DNA of 64,000 nucleotides from Parcubacteria group bacterium ADurb.Bin192 (GCA_002070095.1 MWCR01000006.1:22668-86667); one strand, 5' to 3'; positions 26,555 through 34,680 are shown, counted from the stretch's first letter. Notes: a model not told the origin generated them from the sequence alone. Numbers and translations: made by a program.

Positions 26555-27102
26555 AAATACCCGAAACTGCCAAGTTGGTGCACAAAGGAATTGTTTTTGA
26601 TGTTTACCAATGGGAGCAGGAGTTGTTCGATGGAACGAAAACAACTTTCGAAGGCTTGAAAAGGCCTAACACGGTTCAAGTTATACCTTTGCTGGGAGAT
26701 AAAATCGTTTTAGCTAAAGAACAACAACCTTTGACCAGAGAACGTTATACTTTCTTGGGCGGCAGACAGGAACCCGGCGAAGAGCCTCTAGAGACGGCTA
26801 AAAGAGAGTTACTGGAAGAGGCGGGTTTGTCATCTGACAACTGGGAGATGATCAGTGCTTATGAACCATCAGGAAAAATAGAATGGACGGTCTGTATTTA
26901 TGCAGCCAGAGATTGTCAAAAAATTTCGGAGCAAAAACTGGACGCCGGAGAAAAAATTGAGCTGGAAGAAGTAACTTGGGATGACTTCGTCGACAAAGTA
27001 TCTTCCCGTAATTTCTGGGAGAAAATGTGCTCTAACGATGTCTTCAGAATGAAATACGAAGGCGGACTGGAAGAATACAAGCAAAAAATCTACGGAAAAT
27101 AA
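26551..27102 (+). CDS. Nudix hydrolase (ADP-ribose pyrophosphatase-like)
   Basis: The Nudix box G-x5-E-x7-RELLEEAGL is complete (about residues 71-93). Nudix enzymes cleave nucleoside diphosphates linked to another group. A region before the box ([31 protein letters not shown]) resembles the ADP-ribose pyrophosphatase subgroup (the 'eQyR' pattern). The protein is 183 residues long. It overlaps the ASCH gene by 4 bp (ATGA). With msrAB and HAD it forms a house-cleaning cluster. Substrate is an inference. Confidence 0.9.
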   Translation: MKIPETAKLVHKGIVFDVYQWEQELFDGTKTTFEGLKRPNTVQVIPLLGDKIVLAKEQQPLTRERYTFLGGRQEPGEEPLETAKRELLEEAGLSSDNWEMISAYEPSGKIEWTVCIYAARDCQKISEQKLDAGEKIELEEVTWDDFVDKVSSRNFWEKMCSNDVFRMKYEGGLEEYKQKIYGK

Positions 27103-27131
27103 TTATAAATCAGAGATTTAATTATAAAAAT

Positions 27132-27875
27132 ATGACCAATCCACAAGACACTAAAAACATTGTTAAGGATTTTTATCAAAAAGCCGCTTCAGGACAAGGC
27201 TGCGGGTGCTGTTGCTCTAAAAAAGCCGAGAATGCGGCAATAGCCAAGAGTATCGGCTATGCGGATGAAGAGATCGCTGCGGTGCCGGAGGCCAACCTGG
27301 GTTTGGGCTGCGGAAACCCTACGGCTTTAGCCAGCATACGGCCGGGTGATACGGTCTTGGATTTGGGATCCGGAGCCGGCCTGGATTGTTTTTTGGCGGC
27401 TAAAAAAACAGGGACCTCAGGCCAAGTGATTGGGGTGGACATGACCGAAGACATGATTAAAAAGGCGCAAGACAATGCGCAACGCTACGGTTTTGGTAAT
27501 GTCAGCTTTAAATTGGGCGACATTGAAGATTTGCCCGTGGAAAGCAGTTCGGTGGATGTGATCATCAGTAATTGCGTGATCAATCTGGCGCCGGATAAAT
27601 CTAAAGTTTTTAATGAGGCTTACCGAGTATTGAAAACAGGCGGCAGCATGTATGTTTCAGATATAGTCTTACTGGCCGAACTCACGCCCGAACAAAAAAA
27701 TGACCATGAACTGATCGCCGGCTGTGTAGGTGGGGCCGTGTTAAAAGACGCTTATTTGGCCATGCTCGAAAACGCGGGCTTTAAGGTGAATATTTTGGAC
27801 GAAGACAAAGAGATCAACAAAAGACAATACCAAGGCATTGCTTTGGAAAGTCTTAAAATTCAAGCTGTTAAATAA
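27132..27875 (+). CDS. arsM: Arsenite S-adenosylmethionine methyltransferase-like protein
   Basis: A class I SAM methyltransferase with motif [13 protein letters not shown] (about 75-86) and motif [13 protein letters not shown]. ArsM methylates As(III) through three conserved cysteines. These are Cys60 (LGLGCGNP), Cys148 (IISNCVINL) and Cys198 (IAGCVGGA). The last two are exactly 50 residues apart, as in characterised ArsM. The N-terminus adds a cluster GCGCCC (residues 23-28) that could also bind metal. No arsR or arsenic transporter is nearby. Methylation of another soft metal or metalloid cannot be excluded. 247 residues is shorter than most ArsM (about 260-380). Confidence 0.85.
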   Translation: MTNPQDTKNIVKDFYQKAASGQGCGCCCSKKAENAAIAKSIGYADEEIAAVPEANLGLGCGNPTALASIRPGDTVLDLGSGAGLDCFLAAKKTGTSGQVIGVDMTEDMIKKAQDNAQRYGFGNVSFKLGDIEDLPVESSSVDVIISNCVINLAPDKSKVFNEAYRVLKTGGSMYVSDIVLLAELTPEQKNDHELIAGCVGGAVLKDAYLAMLENAGFKVNILDEDKEINKRQYQGIALESLKIQAVK

Positions 27876-27887
27876 TTTTTATTATAT

Positions 27888-28445
27888 ATGCGTAAATTCA
27901 TTACTTTTTTAGCCGTTCTGTCTTTTATGGCGGCCGGCTGCCAAAACACCAGTCCTGCCGGAGGAGTCTTGCCAGGCGCATCCTCAAGCCAATCTTATGA
28001 CCCCTGTGAATTATTACAGTCATCCGATTTCGCGTCTTATTATCCGGGCGAAGAATACAAGCAAACCAAGCATGATACGGAAGCCAATGCCGTGGGGCAA
28101 AAAATTTGCTTTTATGATATTGGCGAAGACATGAAATTTGTTCAACTCTCCATTGTGTCAGATGCTGACATGCCGGAAAAAACCAAGGCCGGCGGGCAAA
28201 ACTCGGAAAAAATCTATACTCAAGGCAAAGACTTGTTGGAAGACACTCAAACGGTCACGGGCCTGGGGGACGAAGCTTATTATGGAGGCAGCGGTCTGGG
28301 TTTGGGTAAGGGCTTAACCGTATTGGTTAAGGGCAAGGGCGTGCATTTTAACGTAGTGATAGGCTTGGGCTTTGGCAATGACGATCAAGCCAAGCATCTG
28401 GAGATTGAAAGCGCCATCGCGAAAAAAGTTTTGGAGAGGCTTTAG
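27888..28445 (+). CDS. Lipoprotein, unknown function
   Basis: A 185-residue protein with a signal peptide and lipobox MAAGC (Cys18). After a Ser/Gly linker, a compact domain follows from YDPCELLQSSDFASYY (about residue 44): the sequence PCELL...ICFYD and the later strands (GLGDEAYYGGSGLGLGKGLTVLVKGKGVHFNVVIG) resemble the DUF3558/lipoprotein-like fold with a disulfide between the two cysteines (CELL and ICFYD). It lies 12 bp after arsM. I cannot assign a function. Confidence 0.75.
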   Translation: MRKFITFLAVLSFMAAGCQNTSPAGGVLPGASSSQSYDPCELLQSSDFASYYPGEEYKQTKHDTEANAVGQKICFYDIGEDMKFVQLSIVSDADMPEKTKAGGQNSEKIYTQGKDLLEDTQTVTGLGDEAYYGGSGLGLGKGLTVLVKGKGVHFNVVIGLGFGNDDQAKHLEIESAIAKKVLERL

Positions 28446-28832
28446 TTGTCTTGAATGTCATCTCAACTGCCGTGGAGGGATCTCTTGTCATCCTCGCGAA
28501 AGCGGGGATCCAGTTTATAAACTCACCCTACCCTCTCTTAAGCCTGCCCTGAGCGCAGCCGAAGGGATTAAGAGAGGGTGAAGCTCTCGGAAGATCCAAG
28601 CCTGTTAACTGAAATCCCCCTTGCTGCGCCCTACGTAGCTTTAGCGAAGGAGGGACAAAGGGGGATTCCAGCGAGATGGCTAGGGGTTCGGTCGCCCGCA
28701 CCAGATCCTTCATCAGCACTCAGGATGACAGGGCAACCTCGGAGTGACATGGTTGGTTGATGAGATCCTGAACCCACATTATGTCTTACGGCTTCGAGGA
28801 GCACTGTAAATTCAGGATGGCGAAGTGTTGTA
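28446..28832. repeat. Gap filled with palindromic repeats
   Basis: This 387-bp gap has no gene. It contains inverted arms CACCCTACCCTCTCTTAA (from 28526) and TTAAGAGAGGGTG (to 28580); AATCCCCCTT (near 28613) paired with AAGGGGGATT (near 28660); a partial copy of the GATCCTTCATCAGCACTCAGGAT-type sequence; and the ATCCTGAA...TTCAGGAT element at 28765-28818. Short open frames across it (for example 28578-28760) are repeats read in frame. Confidence 0.8.
28765..28818. repeat. ATCCTGAA...TTCAGGAT element with insert, second copy
   Basis: Outer arms as at 17250-17303, interior CCCACATTATGTCTTACGGC followed by TTCGAGGAGC; three or four base changes relative to the first copy. Confidence 0.75.
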
Positions 28833-30071
28833 CTAAACATCCACAGCACTCTTGCCGGCCAAACGGCCAGTACACCAGGCGGACTGAAGGTTGAAACCTC
28901 CAGTAAAGCCATCGATATCCAAAATTTCACCGGCCAAAAACAAACCCGGACAGATTTTTGATTCCATGGTCGAAGGATTGATTTCCGCCAAATCAACCCC
29001 GCCGGCTGTTACAAACTCATCTCCGGCCACACGCGAGCTGATGTTTAAAGGTACGGCTTTGAGCCAAGCCGCGCAACGCATCAAATCTTTTTTGGAAACA
29101 GCGGCTATTTGAGCATCAGCCTCCAAAGACAAGTCGTCCAGCATACATTCGACTAAAGTTTTAGGAACGAGCATGGCCAACACATTGCACAGACTCTTTT
29201 TAGTGTACTTGGAAGCGTTAAACTGAATTCTTTTAAGCAAGACATCTTGGTTCACGCCGTCAAACAGATCTATCTTGACGGCCACGGGCCGTTCGGGAGT
29301 GAGCTGATGAAAAGCCAGCAGGGAAGACAGGGCAAAAACAGCCGGTCCGCTGATGCCTTTATGCGTAAAGATAAAAGGTCCTTGGCAGGTGATTTTGGGG
29401 TCACCGGCCAGGCTGAAACGAGCTGTTGGAAAAGACAGCCCGGCAACACGGGCCGGCCAGGATTCTTTGGTCTGCAAGGCGCTTAAACCGGGCGCCAAAT
29501 CCGTAATCTTGTGTCCCAAAGACTGAGCAAAAGCATAGCCATCTCCCGTGGAACCCGTATTTCTATAAGCTTGTCCGCCCGTAGTCAAAATGACCCTATC
29601 AACTGTCAGCGCGTTTTTTGAGGCCTTTAACTTAATAGCAAAGCCATTATCTCGCTTGGTAATACCTATAACATTGGCATTAAACAAAACTTTAATCCCT
29701 GTTTGTTGGAATAATTTTTCAAAAACGCGTACCACATCTCGTCCGTCATTGGAGCAGGGAAAAACCCGCATGTCTTTTTCGGTCTTAACTTTGACCCCAT
29801 GATCTTCAAACCAAACCCTGACGCTTTTAGGCGGAAAGGCATACATGGCTTTGGACAAAAATTTACTGCCGCGGGGATAATTGGTTAAAACCTGACGAGT
29901 GTTCTCAACCCCGGTCGTTAAGTTACATCGGCCGCCGCCTGATATAATTACTTTTTTGCCTAATGAATCATTTTTTTCAATCAAAAAAATCTCCACTGTG
30001 TCAGACTCCTCCCTAGCGGCGGCCGCCGCCATCAACCCGGCCGCCCCGCCCCCAATAATCGCGATTTTCAT
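28833..30071 (-). CDS. Flavoprotein of the HI0933/BaiN (YhiN) family
   Basis: The 412-residue protein begins MKIAIIGGGAAGLMAA, an FAD-binding Rossmann fold. Family motifs are SGGGRCNLTTG (about 48-58), VILTTGGQAYRNTGSTGDGYAFA and the C-terminal VTAGGVDLAEINPSTMESKICPGLFLAGEILDIDGFTGGFNLQSAWCTGRLAG, which is diagnostic of the HI0933-like group. The substrate of most members is unknown; BaiN reduces bile acids in gut clostridia, which is not implied here. An in-frame extension upstream to 30323 runs through repeat DNA and carries no homology, so the ATG at 30071 is preferred. Confidence 0.9.
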   Translation of the reverse strand: MKIAIIGGGAAGLMAAAAAREESDTVEIFLIEKNDSLGKKVIISGGGRCNLTTGVENTRQVLTNYPRGSKFLSKAMYAFPPKSVRVWFEDHGVKVKTEKDMRVFPCSNDGRDVVRVFEKLFQQTGIKVLFNANVIGITKRDNGFAIKLKASKNALTVDRVILTTGGQAYRNTGSTGDGYAFAQSLGHKITDLAPGLSALQTKESWPARVAGLSFPTARFSLAGDPKITCQGPFIFTHKGISGPAVFALSSLLAFHQLTPERPVAVKIDLFDGVNQDVLLKRIQFNASKYTKKSLCNVLAMLVPKTLVECMLDDLSLEADAQIAAVSKKDLMRCAAWLKAVPLNISSRVAGDEFVTAGGVDLAEINPSTMESKICPGLFLAGEILDIDGFTGGFNLQSAWCTGRLAGKSAVDV

Positions 30072-30365
30072 AACACAATTTGTACCATGATCACGTACAT
30101 GACGTACATAGCGTCCTCTCACGTCTCCCGATGTCGCAATCGGGATCCCGACCGAGTGTATAATTTTTTGCGAGTGTCGGGACATAACGTCATACGTATC
30201 TCGTACACCGTACTTCGTACAACGTGGTGCAGGCAGATGGTCTGAATAAATGCGCCATGGCACACACATTCCTAACGCCGTATCGTTGTACTTTGTACGT
30301 TGTACGAGGCACATTAAGTGCATCTCGCTTCAACCTTTTGTCTTTACCCTGTATAATATCATTAT
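30072..30365. repeat. Divergent gap with dispersed repeats
   Basis: This 294-bp gap lies between divergent genes. It holds the inverted copy of the GACGTTATGT repeat (about 30093-30191), with its interior palindrome, and a second set of inverted arms (GTACTTCGTACAACGT near 30208 and ACGTTGTACGA near 30298). The promoter of the downstream gene is at its right end. Confidence 0.75.
30329..30357 (+). promoter_or_regulatory. Promoter of the modular secreted protein
   Basis: TTCAAC (30329-30334), 17-bp spacer, TATAAT (30352-30357). The ATG at 30366 begins 9 bases after the -10 box, so a leaderless message is likely. Confidence 0.6.
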
Positions 30366-31409
30366 ATGAAATCCGCACACTTTAAAATCATGGGCATCGC
30401 TTTATCAGCCTTTGCTCTTGTAGCCGTCGCGTCGCAGGCTCAAGCAGCGACTCTGGCGGACCGCCTGGCCGGCCGCATACTTATTCAAGCTCAAAACAAG
30501 GGCCAGGCCTGGTACGTCCATCCCGCTACCAAGCAAAGACAATTTTTATATCATCCATCACAGGCTTTTCAGGTTATGCGGGAGCAGGGGATAGGGATAA
30601 CCAATGCCGATCTGGAAAAGATACCCTTGGGCCTAAGAGAATACAGCGGAACCGACACGGATGGCGACGGTCTGCCGGATGCTTTTGAGGAGGCTATCGG
30701 CACTGATCCGAATAAAGCAGACACGGATGGCGACGGCTATGATGACAAAACCGAATTATCAGCCATCTATAATCCCAAAGGTCCGGGCATGATGCCTTAT
30801 AACGCCCAATTTGCCATGCAGCAAAGAGGAAAAATATTTTTACAAGTGGAGTCGCACGGTGAAGCCTGGTGGGTCAACCCGGATGAAGACAAGCGCTATT
30901 TTCTAGGCCGCCCGGATGACGCGCTGGCTTTGATGCGAGCCTACGGCAAAGGCATCAGTGATAACGACATCAAGGCCATACCTATCACTAATAACAAGAT
31001 GGACTGTCTGACGGACCAAGACTGTTTAATCGCGGCCACCGAAGTCGGACAACCAACACGAGTGGCCTGGAATATGATGGCTAATATCTATGGCATTATC
31101 ATAGACAGTGACACGGACATGGAAATCACCTCCGAAGCCGCGCGCCACCGCTACCAACAAAAAACCATGCGCATTCAGACCATGCTTAGTGATGAATTAA
31201 AAGAAGCGTTAAGAGAAGACGGTAAAACCGAAGAAGAGATTGCCCAAGTCGAAACCGAAGCCCAAACCAGTGCTCAAGAAGCCGTGGGCACCATGATGAC
31301 TTGCCATTTTGGAGATAACAACCAAATGGTCAACCTCTTAAGGCAATGGCAGGCCGGTAATTTCACGGATGACGATTTATCGTTTGCCGAGTGCACAACG
31401 CAGGAATAA
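30366..31409 (+). CDS. Secreted protein with two WY/YLGRP-type modules and a calcium-binding segment
   Basis: A signal peptide (1-27) is followed by two copies of one module. Copy 1 (about 36-86) reads ILIQAQNKGQAWYVHP..., FLYHPSQAFQVMREQGIGIT. Copy 2 (about 154-206) reads KIFLQVESHGEAWWVNP..., YFLGRPDDALALMRAYGKGIS. They share 'GxAWWVxP...xxFLxxPxxAxxxMRxxGxGIxxxDlxxIP'. Between them lie two thrombospondin type 3-like calcium loops: DTDGDGLPD (97-105) and DTDGDGYDD (119-127). The last 110 residues are helical with two cysteines. I believe this module recurs in secreted CPR proteins; its function is unknown. The whole is likely extracellular or surface bound. Confidence 0.75.
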   Translation: MKSAHFKIMGIALSAFALVAVASQAQAATLADRLAGRILIQAQNKGQAWYVHPATKQRQFLYHPSQAFQVMREQGIGITNADLEKIPLGLREYSGTDTDGDGLPDAFEEAIGTDPNKADTDGDGYDDKTELSAIYNPKGPGMMPYNAQFAMQQRGKIFLQVESHGEAWWVNPDEDKRYFLGRPDDALALMRAYGKGISDNDIKAIPITNNKMDCLTDQDCLIAATEVGQPTRVAWNMMANIYGIIIDSDTDMEITSEAARHRYQQKTMRIQTMLSDELKEALREDGKTEEEIAQVETEAQTSAQEAVGTMMTCHFGDNNQMVNLLRQWQAGNFTDDDLSFAECTTQE

Positions 31410-31457
31410 ACCCCCACCAGATAACTGCACCCTCACCCGGTCGGCCAGAGGCGACCA

Positions 31458-31487
31458 CCCTCTCCCAAAATTGGGAGAGGGTTTTTT
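31458..31487 (+). terminator. Intrinsic terminator after the modular secreted protein gene
   Basis: CCCTCTCCCAA (31458-31468) and TTGGGAGAGGG (31471-31481), then TTTTTT. It is followed directly by a second, unrelated palindrome: AATCCCCTCCTT (31490-31501) with AAGGAGGGGATT (31506-31517). Confidence 0.85.
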
Positions 31488-31543
31488 AAAATCCCCTCCT
31501 TGGTCAAGGAGGGGATTGGGGTGGTTTGAACTGACTGACCAAA

Positions 31544-32353
31544 CTATCTCGCCATCAAGCTCTTCAAATCGATCAATGACGAAGCATCACCTGTAACCAA
31601 CGGCATCTTGCCATCCCATTTTTCCAAAGCTCTTAACTGCAAAATCTGCGGATTATTTTTAAGCGCTTCTGACTCAACGCGCAAAGCCTCGGCCTTGCCT
31701 CTGGCTTCGGCAATTTTTTGATCAGCTTCAAATTTAATCTGCTCCAATTTGTTCTTAGCCGCCAAAGCCGATTGTTCGGCCGTCACCTTGGCTTCAATTG
31801 ATTCATTAAACGAGGCGCTGAAATGAAAATCCACGATATTAAAATCATCCACTTCAATACCGCGCGGAATCAATTTATTTTTGATATGCGCCTTAATTTC
31901 TTCTTTAACTTCTTCTCTTTTGGTAATCAGTTCTTCAGCCGTGTATTTGGCCGTGGAAGCTTTAACCGATTCCTGCAAAGCAGGATCGATCAATCTGGTT
32001 TTGTAATTCACGCCCACTTCCTGATAGATCAAAGCCGCTTTTTCCGGCACGATATGAAAGTTCAAAGCCACTTCACTGCTCACGCTCTGCAAATCTTTGG
32101 ACGCGGCCGAAGACTGAACCTGTTCTTTTTGGATTTTGACGTCCATGAGCACCACCCGGTCCATGATGGGCACGCGCACATACAAGCCCTCATCGATCAC
32201 CTTGTCCGTCACGGCCCCCCAGCGCAGTAAAACGCCCCTCTCGCCGGCCCCGACCGTGCCAAACGGCCAGAAGATGATTAAAAGGATTAAAGCCCCCAAA
32301 AGAGCGATTAGCGCCTTGTAATAAGGCTTGATAACTATGGTTGTCATTTGCAT
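31544..32353 (-). CDS. SPFH/prohibitin family membrane protein
   Basis: The 269-residue protein has one N-terminal membrane helix (about residues 13-32), an SPFH domain (about 35-190, VGAGERGVLLRWGAV, EGLYVRVPIMDRVVLMDVK) and an Ala/Glu/Lys-rich coiled coil (about 190-250, AEQSALAAKNKLEQIKFEADQKIAEARGKAEALRVESEA). This matches bacterial prohibitin and HflC/HflK-type proteins that form large rings in membrane microdomains and may modulate FtsH. It ends in LIDLKSLMAR. There is no partner HflK gene nearby. The alternative start Met3 is equally plausible. Confidence 0.88.
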   Translation of the reverse strand: MQMTTIVIKPYYKALIALLGALILLIIFWPFGTVGAGERGVLLRWGAVTDKVIDEGLYVRVPIMDRVVLMDVKIQKEQVQSSAASKDLQSVSSEVALNFHIVPEKAALIYQEVGVNYKTRLIDPALQESVKASTAKYTAEELITKREEVKEEIKAHIKNKLIPRGIEVDDFNIVDFHFSASFNESIEAKVTAEQSALAAKNKLEQIKFEADQKIAEARGKAEALRVESEALKNNPQILQLRALEKWDGKMPLVTGDASSLIDLKSLMAR

Positions 32354-32423
32354 ATACTGGTAGTTAAGAGGAAAATGGGGGAGTGGTCAACTCAAATGTA
32401 AAATTTTTGAATGAACCGAGTTA

Positions 32424-32921
32424 ATGACTCATATGTTCCTAGCTCACTTACCGGCCGGCTACATCTTAACCAATTATTTGCAAAAAAAGCTGAATACCAA
32501 TCGCTTTCTTTGGGTCGGGTTAGTGGCCAGCATTTTACCTGATATCGACTTGGTCTATTTTTATTTCTTCGATCATCGGCAGACCTTGCATCACAGCTAC
32601 TGGATTCATGTTCCATTTTATTGGTTGATATTGGGCTTATTGACGTTAATCATCATCCGCCTGACAAAAAAACAAGCTTACTTGGCGGCCACAATCATAT
32701 TTTTTGCCAACATCTTCCTGCATTTACTGCTTGATACCATAGTGGGCAAGATAGAGTGGCTTCAGCCATTATCATCATACGCCTATTATTTATTTGATGT
32801 TCCGGCAAAATACGACTTTTGGGTCTATAACTTCATTTTCCATTGGACTTTTTTGCTGGAAATCACCGTCATCGTATGGGCCGTGTATTTGTTGTTTAAG
32901 AATTACAAATCTAAAAATTGA
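32424..32921 (+). CDS. Membrane-bound metal-dependent hydrolase-like protein (YdjM/DUF457-like)
   Basis: A 165-residue protein with about four membrane helices. The histidine and aspartate pattern 'HLPAGYILT', 'SILPDIDLVYF', 'HHSYWIH', 'NIFLHLLLDTI' is that of the YdjM/DUF457 family, integral membrane proteins predicted to be metal-dependent hydrolases. Which reaction is catalysed is not known. It is divergent from the SPFH gene. An 'S' between two His residues in the HHSYW motif fits the family. Confidence in the family is moderate. Confidence 0.7.
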   Translation: MTHMFLAHLPAGYILTNYLQKKLNTNRFLWVGLVASILPDIDLVYFYFFDHRQTLHHSYWIHVPFYWLILGLLTLIIIRLTKKQAYLAATIIFFANIFLHLLLDTIVGKIEWLQPLSSYAYYLFDVPAKYDFWVYNFIFHWTFLLEITVIVWAVYLLFKNYKSKN

Positions 32922-33144
32922 TGATTTTATAAGGAGATTAGCGTCATCCTAAACCTGCCGCGCCCCTCGAAGTCGTAAGACATAGTGGGGATTCAAAACA
33001 TCTCTGACTAAATCATGTTTAATTAGAATAGTAAGTTTAGAGATCCTGAAATTAATTCAGGATGACATACGAATGGACTGAAAACAAAAAAAGAGATAAT
33101 CTGAATATGTTTTCTAAACATATTTAACCAGCCATAAAAACCAT
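32922..33144. repeat. Gap with degenerate palindromic repeats
   Basis: Contains an inverted relative of the ATCCTGAA element insert (CCCC/GGGG arms, 32963-32990) and a clean palindrome ATCCTGAA/TTCAGGAT with a 5-nt interior (33043-33063). No gene. Confidence 0.7.
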
Positions 33145-33336
33145 ATGCCTAACTTTGACCCGTCAATTTTAATCTGGCTTATCCCTCTTATGATTTGGGA
33201 GGCTGTCTGGAAGGGGATTGCCCTCTGGAAAAGCGGACGCAACAATCAACTGAAATGGTTTATTGCCATTTTCATTTTTAACACGGTTGGTCTGCTGCCC
33301 ATTGTTTATCTGAAATTTTTTCAAAAAAAGTCTTAA
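33145..33336 (+). CDS. Small membrane protein of DUF5652 type
   Basis: A 63-residue protein with two membrane helices (about 8-26 and 38-56). The pattern 'WEAVWKGIALWKSGRNNQLKWFIAIFIFNTVGLLPIVYL' is that of the DUF5652 family, common in Patescibacteria: 'W.gialW.a.r..q..WF......N..gilpi.Yl'. The first helix contains WxxWKGxALWK; the second ends in a basic tail (KFFQKKS). Function is unknown. The next gene, a Nudix hydrolase, begins 10 bp downstream. Confidence 0.75.
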   Translation: MPNFDPSILIWLIPLMIWEAVWKGIALWKSGRNNQLKWFIAIFIFNTVGLLPIVYLKFFQKKS

Positions 33337-33346
33337 ATCAATCCTC

Positions 33347-33763
33347 ATGAAAAAATTTTGGGCCGGAGGATTTTTATATAATCCGGACAATAACAGCGTT
33401 TTATTGCATCAACGCGACGCCAACACCCGATTCAATCCCAATACCTGGGCTTTTTTCGGCGGCTTGAACGAAGGGACGGAAACTCAGTTACAATGTTTCA
33501 TCCGGGAGCTGGAAGAGGAACTGGGATGTAAACTTGAAGATAAAAATATTATTCCTTTGGTCGATTATTTTAATGAAGAATTCCAAACCCACAGATACGT
33601 CTTTTACGTGCTTAGCGTTCAACCTAAGTCCGAATTCACCTTGTCCGAAGGCCAAGATTTTGACTGGGTCAGTCTGGACAAGCTGGATGAATACAATTTA
33701 ACTGAAAAAACCACTAAAGATTTGAAATTTTTTATTGATTCTATTCAAGAATATGCCCAATAA
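33347..33763 (+). CDS. Nudix hydrolase
   Basis: A 138-residue protein with a complete Nudix box: G-x5-E-x7-RELEEELG (about residues 39-61). The N-terminal part shows the usual strand and 'WAFFGG' turn before the box. Sequence after the box (HRYVFYVLSV) carries the common strand of nucleotide pyrophosphatases. This is the second of three Nudix proteins in the window. The stop codon is inside the start of the following cysteine-rich gene (overlap about 11 bp if that gene begins at 33753). Confidence 0.88.
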   Translation: MKKFWAGGFLYNPDNNSVLLHQRDANTRFNPNTWAFFGGLNEGTETQLQCFIRELEEELGCKLEDKNIIPLVDYFNEEFQTHRYVFYVLSVQPKSEFTLSEGQDFDWVSLDKLDEYNLTEKTTKDLKFFIDSIQEYAQ

Positions 33764-34145
33764 TAAAACCTTGATTTATTCTCTCCTAGCGGCATTCGTC
33801 GCGATTGCGGGGGTAATTTTTATTTGGAACAATTATCAAATCCAGATTCAAGACCGAACCGACAAACCTATTGAAATACCAAAGTCCGTCTCTAAACAAT
33901 GCGGTATTGAATCTTGCCATGGCCTGAACATCACCTGCGGACCCAATGTACCGGAAGTTTGCACCATGATGTACATGGCCGGAGATAACTGCCGTCAATT
34001 CGTCAATTGCGAAGTCATCGACCATCAATGCCAGCAGACCGCCTCACCGAAATTCGATACATGCAAAAGTTGCGTGCAAAAATGCGAGCAAGATTTTAAA
34101 AATGATTCAATAAAATTTTTCGAGTGCGAAAGCCGTTGCGTTTAG
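33753..34145 (+). CDS. Cysteine-rich exported protein, unknown function
   Basis: A 130-residue protein with one N-terminal membrane segment or uncleaved signal (about residues 6-25) and a short exposed domain containing twelve cysteines (CGIESCHG, CGPNVPEVCTM, CRQFVNCEV, HQCQQ, CKSCVQKCEQ, CESRC). Such density suggests several disulfides, so a secreted or wall-side location. No known fold is recognised. The longer frame starting at 33735 begins in the Nudix gene; the ATG at 33753 gives a normal signal (MPNNKTLIYSLLAAFVAIAGVIFIW). Confidence 0.65.
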   Translation: MPNNKTLIYSLLAAFVAIAGVIFIWNNYQIQIQDRTDKPIEIPKSVSKQCGIESCHGLNITCGPNVPEVCTMMYMAGDNCRQFVNCEVIDHQCQQTASPKFDTCKSCVQKCEQDFKNDSIKFFECESRCV

Positions 34146-34235
34146 ATATAATATTATCCATCATCACGGATGACCGCCTCACGCTTTCAGTAAACAAGAC
34201 CATCCTAATAAATATTCTCAATATCAATCCTCCAT

Positions 34236-34424
34236 ATGAAACTCAAACAACACATTTATTACGAATTATTATTTATTGTTGGTTCAGTCTTTGTTTTCAG
34301 GGGACTGTGGACATTGATGGACCGAGTCCCGATCTTGAACGACTCCCTGGCCCACGCCGGTTTATTGATATTCGGCATCATCCTAACCGTCTACGGCATC
34401 ACTAAACTGACTCATAAAAATTAA
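34236..34424 (+). CDS. Small membrane protein, two helices
   Basis: A 62-residue protein with two hydrophobic segments (about 10-26 and 40-56) and a charged loop between (MDRVPILND). No family is recognised. The gene precedes a CBU_0592-type membrane protein gene by 5 bp, so the two could be co-translated. Evidence for coding is position, start (tight spacing) and the clean two-helix pattern; weak otherwise. Confidence 0.55.
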   Translation: MKLKQHIYYELLFIVGSVFVFRGLWTLMDRVPILNDSLAHAGLLIFGIILTVYGITKLTHKN

Positions 34425-34429
34425 CAAAT

Positions 34430-34675
34430 ATGAAAATACAACCCTGGGCCATGGAAGCTGTCGGCTGGTATGGAACCGTGGTCATCGTCGGAGCTTTCGC
34501 ACTGGTCAGCCTTGAACTGCTGGCTCCCACCAGCTTGTGGTACCTGATTTTAAATTTGACCGGGTCCCTGGGTATTGTTTTCATCTCTTTTAAAAAGAAG
34601 GCTTTCCAACCCGGAGTGCTGAACGCGATTTGGGCTCTTATAACCGGAGCGGCCATCTTAAAATTGATGATTTAA
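34430..34675 (+). CDS. CBU_0592-family membrane protein
   Basis: An 81-residue protein with three hydrophobic segments (about 12-29, 35-54, 64-80). The pattern 'WYGTVVIVGAFALVSLELL...SLWYLILNLTGSLGIVFISFKKKAFQPGVLNAIWALITGAAIL' matches the small CBU_0592-like proteins found in many bacteria, which have a 'Y..lN..G........f....p..iln.iWa.ig' signature. Function unknown. It follows a two-helix membrane protein and precedes a HIT protein gene. Confidence 0.7.
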   Translation: MKIQPWAMEAVGWYGTVVIVGAFALVSLELLAPTSLWYLILNLTGSLGIVFISFKKKAFQPGVLNAIWALITGAAILKLMI

Positions 34676-34680
34676 ACCGT

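Noticed and set aside
28578..28760. A short frame in the repeat-filled gap
   Set aside because: Composed of repeat DNA and lacks a start site or motif.
30072..30323. N-terminal extension of the HI0933-type flavoprotein
   Set aside because: The 84 extra codons run through repeat DNA and precede the canonical MKIAIIGGGAAG start.
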